NCBI RefSeq assembly: GCF_011759375.1
Contig: NZ_JAARML010000004.1
Coordinates: 744,001 to 808,000, forward strand
Length of the DNA stretch: 64,000 bases
From: Paraflavitalea devenefica
GTDB lineage: Bacteria > Bacteroidota > Bacteroidia > Chitinophagales > Chitinophagaceae
Direction of reading: 5' to 3'
Below, one piece after another: positions 17,032 to 25,570 of the stretch; position 1 is the first letter of the stretch; every line of letters begins with the position of its first letter. A program made the position numbers and the translations under genes. The notes under the pieces were generated by a model that saw only the letters and a program-made list of their open reading frames with translations, was not told the DNA's origin and did not search any database.

Positions 17032-17959
17032 TAAAATCAAATAAAGTGGCGGTGAATACCGCCTTTTCTTTTTTCTTCAATACCACACCCCAGTTGCCAT
17101 TATAGCGCAGCACCTTTGGTACCAGATAATCTTCAAACGTTGTCATTTCCACTTCCATGTTCACATCAAAACTATATACACCTGCATTATAACTGAGATC
17201 ATAATTACGGGCTACAATATCCCAGGTATCTATATTGAACCAGGTGGTCATTTCATTGATCACGATCTTGTCTTTCTCCCCGGCCGTGAGGTCTGCACGG
17301 GGCACCAGTTTGAAAATGTAACACATTTGCCCGTTGAACGTGTTCATGTCAATAATATAGTCATACAGTTTGCCTGCATCCTCATCAAACACGGCTATCT
17401 TATTACCAATGAAAGGTATGCCCGGTATCTTCTTGCCAGGGTTAAAGAACAACATTTTGAGCTGTTCCTTATGCTTTTCAATACCGCTTTTATTTTGGGT
17501 ACTGAACTCATGCCCTTTCACAATATTCGTTTCGCCACAGATCGTGTCATGGGCAAAAAACAACCCGGCATACAGGTTGGCCGTGTAATAATTAAAATTG
17601 CGCTTTCTATCATACATGTCGCCTGTAGTCTTCTCCTCCAGTACCTTCATCCACCGGCAACCATCGTGCACCACCTGTTGGGTACGGCTATTGAGAGATG
17701 CCTTCATAGCGGAGCTCTTCTTTTCCAGCATGCGGATATCGTTGAGGGCTGTATAACCCAGCACCTTCAGGTTACGAAAGGCTTTATAAAAAGTGGTATC
17801 TTCTTTTACGCGGTCAATAAAGGCGGGAACATTCAGGTTGCTGCGCACGACCACCTCTTTCAGGGTAATCGCTTTCTTATTCACCGTGACTGCTGTATCC
17901 TTTTGACCCGAAGCACTATAACCAAGAAAGAGTACAGATAAAAAACCCATTACTTTCAT
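17024..17959 (-). CDS. Secreted protein of unknown function
   Basis: 311 residues from the inner Met, which gives a good Sec signal (MKVMGFLSVLFLGYSASGQ); the frame is open 8 codons further. The mature protein begins with a motif like carboxypeptidase-linked Bacteroidota proteins (KKAITLKEVVVRSNLNV) and then a beta-rich region with IFKLVPRADLTAGEKDKI and TWFNIDTWDIVARNYDLSYN, which resembles outer-membrane-lipoprotein sorting folds in strand pattern only. No cysteine lipobox or catalytic motif. I do not recognise the family. Convergent with the pseudouridine synthase, with overlapping stops. Confidence 0.8.
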   Translation of the reverse strand: MKVMGFLSVLFLGYSASGQKDTAVTVNKKAITLKEVVVRSNLNVPAFIDRVKEDTTFYKAFRNLKVLGYTALNDIRMLEKKSSAMKASLNSRTQQVVHDGCRWMKVLEEKTTGDMYDRKRNFNYYTANLYAGLFFAHDTICGETNIVKGHEFSTQNKSGIEKHKEQLKMLFFNPGKKIPGIPFIGNKIAVFDEDAGKLYDYIIDMNTFNGQMCYIFKLVPRADLTAGEKDKIVINEMTTWFNIDTWDIVARNYDLSYNAGVYSFDVNMEVEMTTFEDYLVPKVLRYNGNWGVVLKKKEKAVFTATLFDFTK

Positions 17960-18045
17960 GCCTGCAATGTAACTATTCTGCACAAAATGTCATCCGGGCC
18001 GGCACCTTTCTTAGGCAATCTTTTACTAATATTCTTAATGTTTTG

Positions 18046-19590
18046 TTATTTAATGCTTACCAATATATTGATCTTGCCAATGCCCTGGCCATTATAATCC
18101 TGCAGGGCTTTGCCAATGACCTGTCCTACTTTTACTTTATCCGGATCAGCTTTCATAGCTACACCCGTAATAGAAGAAGTTACGATGAGGTCGCCACGCT
18201 TAATGGCGCCTCCTTCTGTACATACCTTGGTGGGGATCACACCAATAACGCCCATAGGCACCTGATCATCAAGATTGGTATCTATATGTGCTTCTGTAAG
18301 CAATACACCGGGGCGTGTAGCATATACGCCGGCCACCAGTGTAGAGTAGGCGCCGGCAGATTTTTCTACTGTTCTGTCAGCATCCTGTGCAATGACCAGC
18401 ACGTCACCGGGCTCATAGGATTGAACAGGGCCTGTTACACTAAAGTATTCAGCCACGTCGGCGCCACCAACCTGCGTACCACCGTTAAAGAACCCCCTGC
18501 CGGCCGAATTGATCCTGGCTACGTTGACTGTACCAGGATCACCACTTTTAAAAAGCGCCAGCGAACCGTTGCTATGTGTTTCTACTGTAAGTACCGGATT
18601 AACATTAGCGTCATTATAATTGATAAGGCGGGCGGCCCGGCCATTGCTGAAATTGGGTATATAGGCATAGAGGGCACTACCGGTGCCTTCGGCGGTGGTT
18701 TCCACGCCATCCCCGGTATTATCAGCACTGGCAGTAATACCGTTGCCATTGCCATTAGCTATGGCAAGCAGGGCCGGACCATTACCAGCGGGATTGGAAG
18801 CATGGAACACACCTGCAAAACCGCCGGTACCGGATGATACGCCATAAATACCGGCAGTACCAAAATTGGAAAACTGGGAAATCACCTCTCCCCTGACGGC
18901 GGCTTTTGTTCCGGTCACCCTATCAACTTTGAAGTTACCTGCTATGCCATTACCCACCGTGGTAACCGTTACCACATCATTGTTATTATCGTCATTAAGT
19001 ATCTCAAACCGCCCCGCCCGCCCGGTACCAGAAGAAGGTACTCTCGCATACAAAGCATTGCCGGTGCCATTGGTACTGGTTTCAATACTATTGCCATTCT
19101 TGGTAGTACTGGCTGTAATGGCATTGCCATTGCCATGAGTAACGGCTGACAGGGCAGGGCCATTTCCGGAAGTATTGGAGGCATAGAATAAACCGCCAAA
19201 ACCGCCTGTACCAGAAGAAATGCCAAATACACCTGCCGCTCCAAAATTGCCGAAGATGGTTTTCACTTCTCCCCTCACGGCAGCACTCACACTATTGGTA
19301 TTATCTACTAGGAAAGAAGCGGCATTGCCTCCTGTGTTATCAGGAATATTGCCATTGCTGTGGGTAATTACTTCAAACGTATTGGAAAGATTGGCAGCAT
19401 TGGTATTCACGAGTTTACCAGCAGTTTTTGTATTGCTGATGGCATACAGCGCAGTATCCGTATTGGCGACAATATGCAGTTTATGGACAGGCGCATTGGT
19501 GCCAATGCCTACGTTTTGCCCGGCCACCGGGAGAGTATGGAATAATAAAAGGATTGCTGCGGGCAGACAGGTGGTAATAAATCGGTTCAT
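18046..19590 (-). CDS. Secreted tail-fibre-like repeat protein
   Basis: 514 residues with signal MNRFITTCLPAAILLLFHTL and mature start QNVGIGTNAPVHKLHI, the VGIGT..P..KLHI opening of many Bacteroidota fibre-like proteins. Two tandem units of about 125 residues follow, each beginning AAVRGEV and containing SSGTGGF, GNGPAL and GTG.ALYA; their Gly/Asn/Thr content suggests a beta-helical or triple-stranded fibre. The C-terminal 130 residues (GADVAEYFSVTG, EPGDVLVIAQD, VAGVYATRPG, GDLIVTSSITGVAMKAD, VGQVIGKAL) form a recognisable domain found at the ends of such fibres. Likely cell-surface or extracellular; no phage genes are nearby. Function unknown. Confidence 0.82.
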   Translation of the reverse strand: MNRFITTCLPAAILLLFHTLPVAGQNVGIGTNAPVHKLHIVANTDTALYAISNTKTAGKLVNTNAANLSNTFEVITHSNGNIPDNTGGNAASFLVDNTNSVSAAVRGEVKTIFGNFGAAGVFGISSGTGGFGGLFYASNTSGNGPALSAVTHGNGNAITASTTKNGNSIETSTNGTGNALYARVPSSGTGRAGRFEILNDDNNNDVVTVTTVGNGIAGNFKVDRVTGTKAAVRGEVISQFSNFGTAGIYGVSSGTGGFAGVFHASNPAGNGPALLAIANGNGNGITASADNTGDGVETTAEGTGSALYAYIPNFSNGRAARLINYNDANVNPVLTVETHSNGSLALFKSGDPGTVNVARINSAGRGFFNGGTQVGGADVAEYFSVTGPVQSYEPGDVLVIAQDADRTVEKSAGAYSTLVAGVYATRPGVLLTEAHIDTNLDDQVPMGVIGVIPTKVCTEGGAIKRGDLIVTSSITGVAMKADPDKVKVGQVIGKALQDYNGQGIGKINILVSIK

Positions 19591-19714
19591 AACAAACAGC
19601 TTTATAAGGTTGAACACAATGTTCAGCAAACTGTCTGTTATGATGGTCTCTTTCCTACTAACCGGTCGTTCTTATTTAGGCAATGGTATAATAATGTATC
19701 AGCCTGCCAAACGC

Positions 19715-20293
19715 TTACTTTGCAAACACCATTTTATAATCCACCTTCACTTTACCTTTCGTAATGTCATCCAGTTTGCCTTTCAGCAGCTTGCGCTTGA
19801 GGGGCTTGAGGTAGTCAATAAATAGCTTTCCCTCAATATGGTCATATTCGTGCAGTATAACGCGGGCGGTTATGCCATTGAATGTTTTGGTGTGGGGAAC
19901 GAAATTCTCATCTACATATTCAAGCGTTACCTCCTCATGGCGGGTCACATCTTCCCGTATTTTAGGAATGCTCAGGCATCCCTCATTATAAGCCCACTCC
20001 TTACCATTGAGCGCTTTTACATGAGCATTGATGAATACCTGTTTGATACCCGGCTCATCAGGATATTTTCCCGCCTCATCTTCATCCTGGTTGGCAAAGA
20101 TCTGGGCGCTGTCTACCACAAAAAGACGGATATCGCGGTTGATCTGCGGAGCAGCCAATCCTACCCCATTACTGGCGTACATGGTTTCCCACATATCTTC
20201 TATCAATTTGGGAAGACCGGGATAATCCGGCGTAATATCCTTGCTTACAACACGTAATACAGGTGTTCCGTAGGCTACTATGGGAAGGATCAT
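19715..20293 (-). CDS. def: Peptide deformylase
   Basis: 192 residues with all three deformylase motifs: GVGLAAPQI, EGCLSIP (metal-binding Cys) and HEYDHIEG (two metal-binding His and the catalytic Glu region). It removes formyl from nascent N-terminal Met at the ribosome exit; Met aminopeptidase is encoded 8 kb to the right. A TATATTTG element lies 55 bases upstream; ruvX precedes it by 112 bases on the same strand, so both separate and joint transcription are possible. Confidence 0.97.
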   Translation of the reverse strand: MILPIVAYGTPVLRVVSKDITPDYPGLPKLIEDMWETMYASNGVGLAAPQINRDIRLFVVDSAQIFANQDEDEAGKYPDEPGIKQVFINAHVKALNGKEWAYNEGCLSIPKIREDVTRHEEVTLEYVDENFVPHTKTFNGITARVILHEYDHIEGKLFIDYLKPLKRKLLKGKLDDITKGKVKVDYKMVFAK

Positions 20294-20347
20294 GCGTTAA
20301 TTACTTAAATGCTTGATTATTCGACTATTAAATTCTAGTTATAACGG

Positions 20348-20355
20348 CAAATATA
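20348..20355 (-). promoter_or_regulatory. -7 promoter element TATATTTG
   Basis: TAnnTTTG on the minus strand in the ruvX-def spacer, 55 bases before the def start. Confidence 0.5.
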
Positions 20356-20405
20356 CGCCAAATAAGCCATTTTGCCAGCAGGCGGGCGTGTCGCCAGACC
20401 GCTTT

Positions 20406-20819
20406 TTAACCCATTCTTTGCAGGTATTCCTGCAGCATAATGGTGGCGGCAATTTCGTCCACCAGGGCTTTATTCTGGCGCTGTTTCTTTTTAAGCCCCA
20501 TCTCAATCATGGCCTGGGAGGCCATTTTGGAGGTATAGCGCTCATCCACCGTTTTAATGGGCATGGCCGGGAACTCCTTTTTGAGCTTTTCGATGATCTT
20601 CTTTACCAGGGGGGTAGCATGGGTATCTGTATCATCCCAGTTCTTGGGTTCACCTATAATAATAAGCTCCACCGTTTCCTTGGAAAAATAATCCTTCAGG
20701 AAAGGGATCAGCTTGGGAGATTCGACAGTAGTAAGCCCGGACGCAATGATCTGGAACGGATCAGTTACTGCGATGCCGGTTCTTTTAAGGCCATAATCTA
20801 TAGAGAGTATACGGGGCAT
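20406..20819 (-). CDS. ruvX: RuvX/YqgF Holliday-junction resolvase-like nuclease
   Basis: 137 residues, RNase H fold. MPRILSIDYGLKRTGIAVTD contains the first acidic residue and DYGxKRxGxA signature; IIGEPKNWD and DERYTSKMA contain later conserved positions. The family processes the 5' end of pre-16S rRNA and was earlier called Holliday-junction resolvase. Length is typical. It follows the UbiA gene by 17 bases and precedes def, so it belongs to a four-gene minus-strand run (SpoU methylase, UbiA, ruvX, def). Confidence 0.95.
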   Translation of the reverse strand: MPRILSIDYGLKRTGIAVTDPFQIIASGLTTVESPKLIPFLKDYFSKETVELIIIGEPKNWDDTDTHATPLVKKIIEKLKKEFPAMPIKTVDERYTSKMASQAMIEMGLKKKQRQNKALVDEIAATIMLQEYLQRMG

Positions 20820-20836
20820 GGAAAAATTTAGAGTTG

Positions 20837-21766
20837 TTATGCAAGAAACAGATCAGCTATCACAAACACTGCAAATACTACACTGGCAATACCATTAGCC
20901 GTCATAAAAGCCAGGTTCACCCGGCGCAGGTCATTGGGCTTTACAATAGAATGCTGATAAATAAGCATTCCCACAAAAACTGCTATGCCTATCCAATACA
21001 ACCAGTGAAAACCACCGTAAATACCGGCAGCAATCACACAGGCAGCACTTAATACATGCAATCCTTCAGATACCCTTAACGCTTTTGCTTTGCCCAGCCA
21101 AGCAGGTATGGAATGAAGCTGTTGCGACTTATCAAACTCTTCATCCTGCAAAGCATAAATAATATCAAAACCACTTACCCAGAAGATCACTGCCAGGGAA
21201 AACAGTATCGGTAATAAGGCAAAATGACCGGTCACGGCCAGGAAAGCGCCTATAGGCGCCAGCGACAACCCCACCCCCAACACCAGGTGGCAGAGCGGCG
21301 TGAACCGTTTCGTATAACTATAAAAAAGAATTACAAATAAGGCTACCGGAGAAAGGAAAAAGCACAGCCGGTTAATAAACCAGCAACAAACCATGAACAA
21401 CAGACTGCTTACAATAGTAAACAGCAATACGCGATCAGCTTTCAGAATGCCGGCAGGAATTTCCCGGATGGCAGTGCGCGGGTTCTTTGCATCAAACTGC
21501 CGGTCGAGGTAGCGGTTGAATGCCATAGCGGCGCTGCGGGCGAAAACCATACAGAGAATAACAAGAGCAAACTTGATCAGTATATTTTCATGTGCAGCAG
21601 CTTGTTGCCCCCATCCGATTGTTATATTTAAGTTCCATTGTTCCGTTGAAAACAAAGACAAAGATGAATTACTTACCCCCAGGGAAAACCCGATCAGCGC
21701 AAAAGGCATCGCAAAGATGGTGTGGGAGAACTTGATCAGCGAAAGATAATTCTTAACGGTTGACAT
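20837..21766 (-). CDS. UbiA-family polyprenyltransferase (MqnP/UbiA-like)
   Basis: 309 residues from the inner Met (MSTVKNYLSLIKFSHTIF); upstream codons would overlap the SpoU gene. Integral membrane protein with eight to nine helices. The first prenyl-diphosphate motif is FNRYLDRQFDAKNPRT (NxxxDxxxD) and the second DEEFDKSQQLHSIP. It attaches a polyprenyl chain to an aromatic acceptor at the inner membrane. The SLIKFSHTIFAMPFALIG start matches the UbiA-like/MqnP branch used in menaquinone synthesis by the futalosine route, but without other mqn genes in view the acceptor is uncertain. Confidence 0.9.
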   Translation of the reverse strand: MSTVKNYLSLIKFSHTIFAMPFALIGFSLGVSNSSLSLFSTEQWNLNITIGWGQQAAAHENILIKFALVILCMVFARSAAMAFNRYLDRQFDAKNPRTAIREIPAGILKADRVLLFTIVSSLLFMVCCWFINRLCFFLSPVALFVILFYSYTKRFTPLCHLVLGVGLSLAPIGAFLAVTGHFALLPILFSLAVIFWVSGFDIIYALQDEEFDKSQQLHSIPAWLGKAKALRVSEGLHVLSAACVIAAGIYGGFHWLYWIGIAVFVGMLIYQHSIVKPNDLRRVNLAFMTANGIASVVFAVFVIADLFLA

Positions 21767-21776
21767 GGCGTGAATT

Positions 21777-22316
21777 TCAGGGTTCAATATTCAGTTTAGT
21801 CCGCACCAGTTCCCACAATACAATGCCGGCAGCTACGGAAATATTCAGGGAATGCTTCATACCCAACTGGGGTATTTCTATACAACCATCACAGGCTTTG
21901 ATCACCTCCGCATCCACGCCGGTTACCTCATTCCCAAATACAACAGCCAGGGGGGCTGGTTGGTTGGCATCAAACTGGTTTAGGGGAATACTATTTTCTA
22001 CCTGCTCCACCGCCCAAAGCTGGTACCCCGCTTCCCGCAATGCCTGCACCGCTTCCTGCGTGGAAGTAAAATACTTCCAGTGCACGGTTTCTGTAGCGCC
22101 CAGGGCTGTTTTATGGATGTCACGGTGCGGCGGCTGTGGCGTATAGCCGCAGAGGTAAATGCCTTGCAGTAAAAAAGCATCGGCGGTCCGGAAAACACTG
22201 CCCACATTGTGCATACTCCGGATATTGTCCAGCACCACGATCACCGGTATTTTGTCCGATTCCTTGAACTCTGTCACCGTTTTACGGTTCAGTTCGTCCA
22301 TGCTCAATTTACGCAT
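21777..22316 (-). CDS. SpoU/TrmH-family RNA 2'-O-methyltransferase
   Basis: 179 residues from the ATG at 22316; Met six codons later is an alternative. SPOUT-fold motifs: VLDNIRSMHNVGSVFRTADAF (motif 1, partly shown), VFGNEVTGVDAEVI (motif 2) and IPQLGMKHSLNISVAAGI (motif 3, the knot). It methylates a ribose in tRNA or rRNA with S-adenosylmethionine; the short form without an N-terminal L30e-like domain resembles TrmL/TrmH. A TACCTTTG element ends 4 bases before the start, so the message may be leaderless. UbiA follows after 10 bases. Confidence 0.92.
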   Translation of the reverse strand: MRKLSMDELNRKTVTEFKESDKIPVIVVLDNIRSMHNVGSVFRTADAFLLQGIYLCGYTPQPPHRDIHKTALGATETVHWKYFTSTQEAVQALREAGYQLWAVEQVENSIPLNQFDANQPAPLAVVFGNEVTGVDAEVIKACDGCIEIPQLGMKHSLNISVAAGIVLWELVRTKLNIEP

Positions 22317-22320
22317 CCCG

Positions 22321-22328
22321 CAAAGGTA
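22321..22328 (-). promoter_or_regulatory. -7 promoter element TACCTTTG
   Basis: Exact TAnnTTTG on the minus strand immediately before the SpoU methylase start; back to back with the plus-strand element at 22350. Confidence 0.65.
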
Positions 22329-22349
22329 ATAAACAAGGCAGAAGGTACC

Positions 22350-22357
22350 TATCTTTG
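22350..22357 (+). promoter_or_regulatory. -7 promoter element TATCTTTG
   Basis: Exact TAnnTTTG followed by CGCCGC and the ATG of the HAD gene at 22364; the spacing implies transcription starts at or near the A of ATG. Confidence 0.65.
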
Positions 22358-22363
22358 CGCCGC

Positions 22364-23020
22364 ATGAAACCAACTACAGTTATTTTCGATATGGACGGCC
22401 TGCTCATTGATTCCGAACCCTTATGGGAGGAGGCCGGTAAAGAGACCCTGGCACAATTTGGCGTTAGCCTCACCGATGAACAGTATCATTTCAGCACCGG
22501 ATTGCGTACAAAGGAGTGGGTCGACTGGTGGTTCACCTGGTTTAATATAGACAAGCAGCACTCCCTGGCAGCAGAACTTACCATTGTACAAAAGGCCATT
22601 GAAAAGATCGCTGAGCGGGGCGTTGCCATGCCGGGCGCCAAACAGGCATTTACCTTCTTCCAGGAAAAAGGATTCAAGATAGGGCTCGCTACCTCTTCTC
22701 CCCTGGCCCTGGTAAAAGTAGTGGCAGAGAAATTACAGATCAATGATTACCTGCAGGCCATTGCCTCCGCAGAAGAATTGCCCTATGGTAAACCACATCC
22801 ACAGGTATACCTGGATTGTGCCCGGGCACTGGAAGTATCGCCGCTGGAATGTATTTGCTTTGAAGACTCCTTTAATGGGATGATTGCCGTAAAAGCCGCC
22901 CGCATGAAGTGTATAGTCATACCAGCACAGCATCAGCAACACCAGACAAGATGGGATGCCGCTGATATAAAGCTGCCTTCCCTGCTTCACCTGGATGAGC
23001 AGGTATTGGATGCACTGTAA
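22364..23020 (+). CDS. HAD-family sugar-phosphate phosphatase
   Basis: 218 residues from ATG 22364. Motif I is FDMDGLLIDSEP with nucleophile Asp and the second Asp two residues on; motif II lies in LATSSPLALV; motif III/IV are GKPHPQVYLDCARAL and CICFEDSFNGMIAVKAARM. The small helical cap near residues 15-80 and the LLIDSEPLW context match the hexitol/2-deoxyglucose-6-phosphate phosphatase (HxpB/YniC) and beta-phosphoglucomutase branch. A hydrolase rather than a mutase is preferred but not proven. Divergent from the SpoU methylase with closely facing promoters; likely a leaderless message. Confidence 0.92.
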   Translation: MKPTTVIFDMDGLLIDSEPLWEEAGKETLAQFGVSLTDEQYHFSTGLRTKEWVDWWFTWFNIDKQHSLAAELTIVQKAIEKIAERGVAMPGAKQAFTFFQEKGFKIGLATSSPLALVKVVAEKLQINDYLQAIASAEELPYGKPHPQVYLDCARALEVSPLECICFEDSFNGMIAVKAARMKCIVIPAQHQQHQTRWDAADIKLPSLLHLDEQVLDAL

Positions 23021-23032
23021 AAGGTGTTATTA

Positions 23033-23113
23033 TTAGGCACTGCAGTGGAAGAAACAAATAAGCATAAGGATTACCATCAATAAATAGAGCGGTTGCATTT
23101 TTTCGTTTTTCAT
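23033..23113 (-). CDS. Candidate 26-aa membrane micropeptide
   Basis: A short frame MKNEKMQPLYLLMVILMLICFFHCSA, here described in parts: a charged start (MKNEKM), then a continuous hydrophobic helix of about 16 residues, ending CSA. It lies just 13 bases from the 3' end of the convergent HAD gene. The charged-then-hydrophobic layout is non-random, but the frame is too short for codon statistics and no clear promoter is visible. It could be a chance frame. Confidence 0.35.
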   Translation of the reverse strand: MKNEKMQPLYLLMVILMLICFFHCSA

Positions 23114-23313
23114 ACAGAAAAAATTGAATAATGAATAATCTGCCTTCTATCGGGGGAAGGCCTATGCTACCGGGGACTACTAATAATCAGAGGGGGGATG
23201 GAAATCGTAAGGCTTACCGAAAAACGGATAATTAAGGTACGAAATTCCTCCATATAAAGATCACGTATATAGCAACTTATTTTAAAAATACACCGCCTCC
23301 CCGGTTGCAGGCA
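23114..23313. other. Intergenic region
   Basis: About 200 bases between the micropeptide candidate and the rpsA terminator. Nothing convincing was seen. CGGGGGAAGGCCTATGCTACCGG (23154-23176, first 20 bases distinctive) is GC-rich in an AT-rich surround but forms only weak stems. Confidence 0.4.
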
Positions 23314-23347
23314 ATAAAAAAAGCGTTCCGGGGTAACCGGAACGCTT
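23314..23347 (-). terminator. rpsA terminator
   Basis: AAGCGTTCCGG (23321-23331) and CCGGAACGCTT (23337-23347) pair perfectly; on the minus strand a run of seven T follows. Confidence 0.92.
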
Positions 23348-23374
23348 ATATCAGGTACTAACTAACGGTATTAG

Positions 23375-25291
23375 TTATTCTTTGGTTTCGCCACCTTGCT
23401 TCTCTTCCTGCTTCAGCTTTTCTTTGATCTCAGCTAAAGCACCCAGATCGCCCAGTGTAGCTTTTTCCACTTTACCTTGTATGTTCTTCACCGCTTTCTT
23501 GGTCTTATCAGCTTCAGCTCTTGCTTCCTTGCGGGCAGCTTCTTTCTCTTCTACCTTGGATTGTTCCCAGATGCGTGTGTGTGATACAACAATGCGTTTT
23601 TCATTGCGATCGAACTCGATCACCATGAACTGCGATGTTTCATCAGCACCCATGCTCTTACCATCTTCCTTGGAGAGGTGACGGTTAGGAGCAAATCCTT
23701 CCAGACCATAAGGCAGTTGAACGATACCACCTTTGTCGTCACGGCGGATCACTGTTCCTTCATGCACTGTTCCAACAGCAAATGTGTCTTGCAGTGCATT
23801 CCAGGGATCTTCTTCCAGTTGTTTGTGACCAAGCTGGAGCTTGCGGTTTTCTTTATCAATACCGAGGATCACTACGTCAATGTTGGAACCAACTTTAGTG
23901 TACTCAGAAGGATGGTTGAAGCGTTTCAGCCAGCTCAGGTCGCTGATGTGGATCATACCACCGATACCAGGAGCCAGTTCAACAAACACACCGTAAGGAG
24001 TGATGTTCTTCACCAGGCCGGTATGACGGCTTCCTTCAGGGAACTTGGTTTCGATAGTGCTCCAGGGATCTTCGCTCATTTGCTTGATAGACAAGCTCAT
24101 TTTGCGGCTGCCCTTATCGAGGGTAACGATCTTGGCTTCATACTCATCGCCCAGTTTGAAGAACTCTTTGGCGTTGATGGGTGTATTGGCCCAGGTAATT
24201 TCACTCACGTGAACCAGACCTTCCACACCCGGCATGATTTCCAGGAATGCACCGTAATCTTCGATATTCACCACCTTACCTTTCACTACAGAACCTTCAT
24301 GCACATTCTCGGGCAGGATATCCCATGGGTGAGGAGTAAGTTGTTTCAGACCAAGGCTGATACGTTTCTTCTCGTCGTCGAAATCCAGTACCACCACTTT
24401 CAGCTTCTGGTCCAGCTTCAGCACCTCGCTTGGGTGGCTGATACGTCCCCAACTGATATCCGTGATATACAGCAGACCGTCCAGACCGCCGAGGTCCATG
24501 AATGCACCGAAGTCGGTAATATTCTTGATAGTACCTTCCAATACCTGACCTCTTTCGAGCTTGCTCATGATCTCTGCACGTTGTGCTTCGATATCGCTCT
24601 CGATAAGGGCCTTGTGAGATACTACAGCGTTCTTGATAGCTTCGTTGATCTTCACTACTTTGAACTCCATGGTCTTACCCACAAACTGATCGTAATCAGT
24701 TACAGGCTTAACGTCAATTTGTGAACCCGGTAAGAAAGTTTCCATACCGAATACATCCACAATAAGACCGCCCTTGGTTTTAGAGGTAACAGTACCGGTA
24801 ATAACTTCGCCGGTCTTGTGTACTTCCACGATACGCTCCCAGGCACGTGTAATACGGGCTTGTTTGCGGCTCAGGTTCAGGTGACCTTCCCTGTCTTCCT
24901 TCTCTACTACCATCACTTCTACCTCATCACCTGTTTTCAGGTTGACCAGGTCGCGGAATTCGTTGAGGGAAACCAGACCATCACTTTTGAAACCAATGTT
25001 GATAACCACGTCTGTTTTAGTCATAGCAACCACCAAACCTTTTACTAATTCACCATCAGTAACAGCTTTGAAAGTACCCTCATAAACAGCATCGTACTTC
25101 AGTTTCTCTTCTTTGGTGTAAGAAGCAACATTGCGTTTGTCAATGCTCCAGTCAAAATCATCATGAGCTCCCGGATCTTCTACGGGAACCTCCACAGGTG
25201 CAGTTGGTGTCGCTGTAGCTTCCTCAGCGGGGGCAGAAGAAGACTCCTGTGCATCAGCGTTTAGTTGTTTAACAATTAAATTCTCAAACAT
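23375..25291 (-). CDS. rpsA: 30S ribosomal protein S1
   Basis: 638 residues from the inner Met; 16 further upstream codons would reach past the -7 element. After an acidic, Ala/Pro-rich leader of about 60 residues come six S1 OB-fold repeats. The conserved GxVxxITxFGAFxxL pattern is clear in GTIKNITDFGAFMDLGGLDG, GKVVNIEDYGAFLEIMPG and GLVKNITPYGVFVELAPG. The C-terminal 60 residues are charged and lysine/glutamate rich. S1 binds mRNA on the 30S subunit; Bacteroidota often initiate without Shine-Dalgarno pairing, so S1 and AT-rich leaders may matter more. It is a single-gene unit with its own promoter and terminator. Confidence 0.97.
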   Translation of the reverse strand: MFENLIVKQLNADAQESSSAPAEEATATPTAPVEVPVEDPGAHDDFDWSIDKRNVASYTKEEKLKYDAVYEGTFKAVTDGELVKGLVVAMTKTDVVINIGFKSDGLVSLNEFRDLVNLKTGDEVEVMVVEKEDREGHLNLSRKQARITRAWERIVEVHKTGEVITGTVTSKTKGGLIVDVFGMETFLPGSQIDVKPVTDYDQFVGKTMEFKVVKINEAIKNAVVSHKALIESDIEAQRAEIMSKLERGQVLEGTIKNITDFGAFMDLGGLDGLLYITDISWGRISHPSEVLKLDQKLKVVVLDFDDEKKRISLGLKQLTPHPWDILPENVHEGSVVKGKVVNIEDYGAFLEIMPGVEGLVHVSEITWANTPINAKEFFKLGDEYEAKIVTLDKGSRKMSLSIKQMSEDPWSTIETKFPEGSRHTGLVKNITPYGVFVELAPGIGGMIHISDLSWLKRFNHPSEYTKVGSNIDVVILGIDKENRKLQLGHKQLEEDPWNALQDTFAVGTVHEGTVIRRDDKGGIVQLPYGLEGFAPNRHLSKEDGKSMGADETSQFMVIEFDRNEKRIVVSHTRIWEQSKVEEKEAARKEARAEADKTKKAVKNIQGKVEKATLGDLGALAEIKEKLKQEEKQGGETKE

Positions 25292-25325
25292 GATTAAATC
25301 CCGAAGGGTTTTGATTTCGGGGATG

Positions 25326-25333
25326 CAAAGATA
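25326..25333 (-). promoter_or_regulatory. rpsA -7 promoter element TATCTTTG
   Basis: Exact TAnnTTTG 34 bases upstream of the rpsA ATG on the minus strand. Confidence 0.7.
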
Positions 25334-25536
25334 CACCAAAATGCTGAACAGCAGTGGGTTTTTAGGGTTTTTTCCACCTCAGTAAAGGGCTCAGGGGCAA
25401 GCTATTATAATCCATCTTGCGGAATTTATTGCCCATTCATCCGGTTAAACCCCTATAACATGGCTTTACCGGGTATTATATCCTGTATTTCTTCATTATT
25501 TTTCTGCAAAACATTTCATACAAGTCAGTTTTCTGC

Positions 25537-25544
25537 TATTTTTG
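25537..25544 (+). promoter_or_regulatory. -7 promoter element TATTTTTG
   Basis: TAnnTTTG 26 bases before the DinB-like ATG; it lies inside the longer open frame and so argues against the upstream start. Confidence 0.55.
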
Positions 25545-25570
25545 AAACCTTTTTCAACCAACCGTTTACA

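Noticed and set aside
18046..19590. Prophage tail gene
   Set aside because: No capsid, portal, terminase, integrase or lysis gene nearby, and the protein has a Sec signal.
23678..24724. 348-codon plus-strand frame opposite rpsA
   Set aside because: Shadow of the S1 repeats; rpsA on the other strand has six clear S1 domains.
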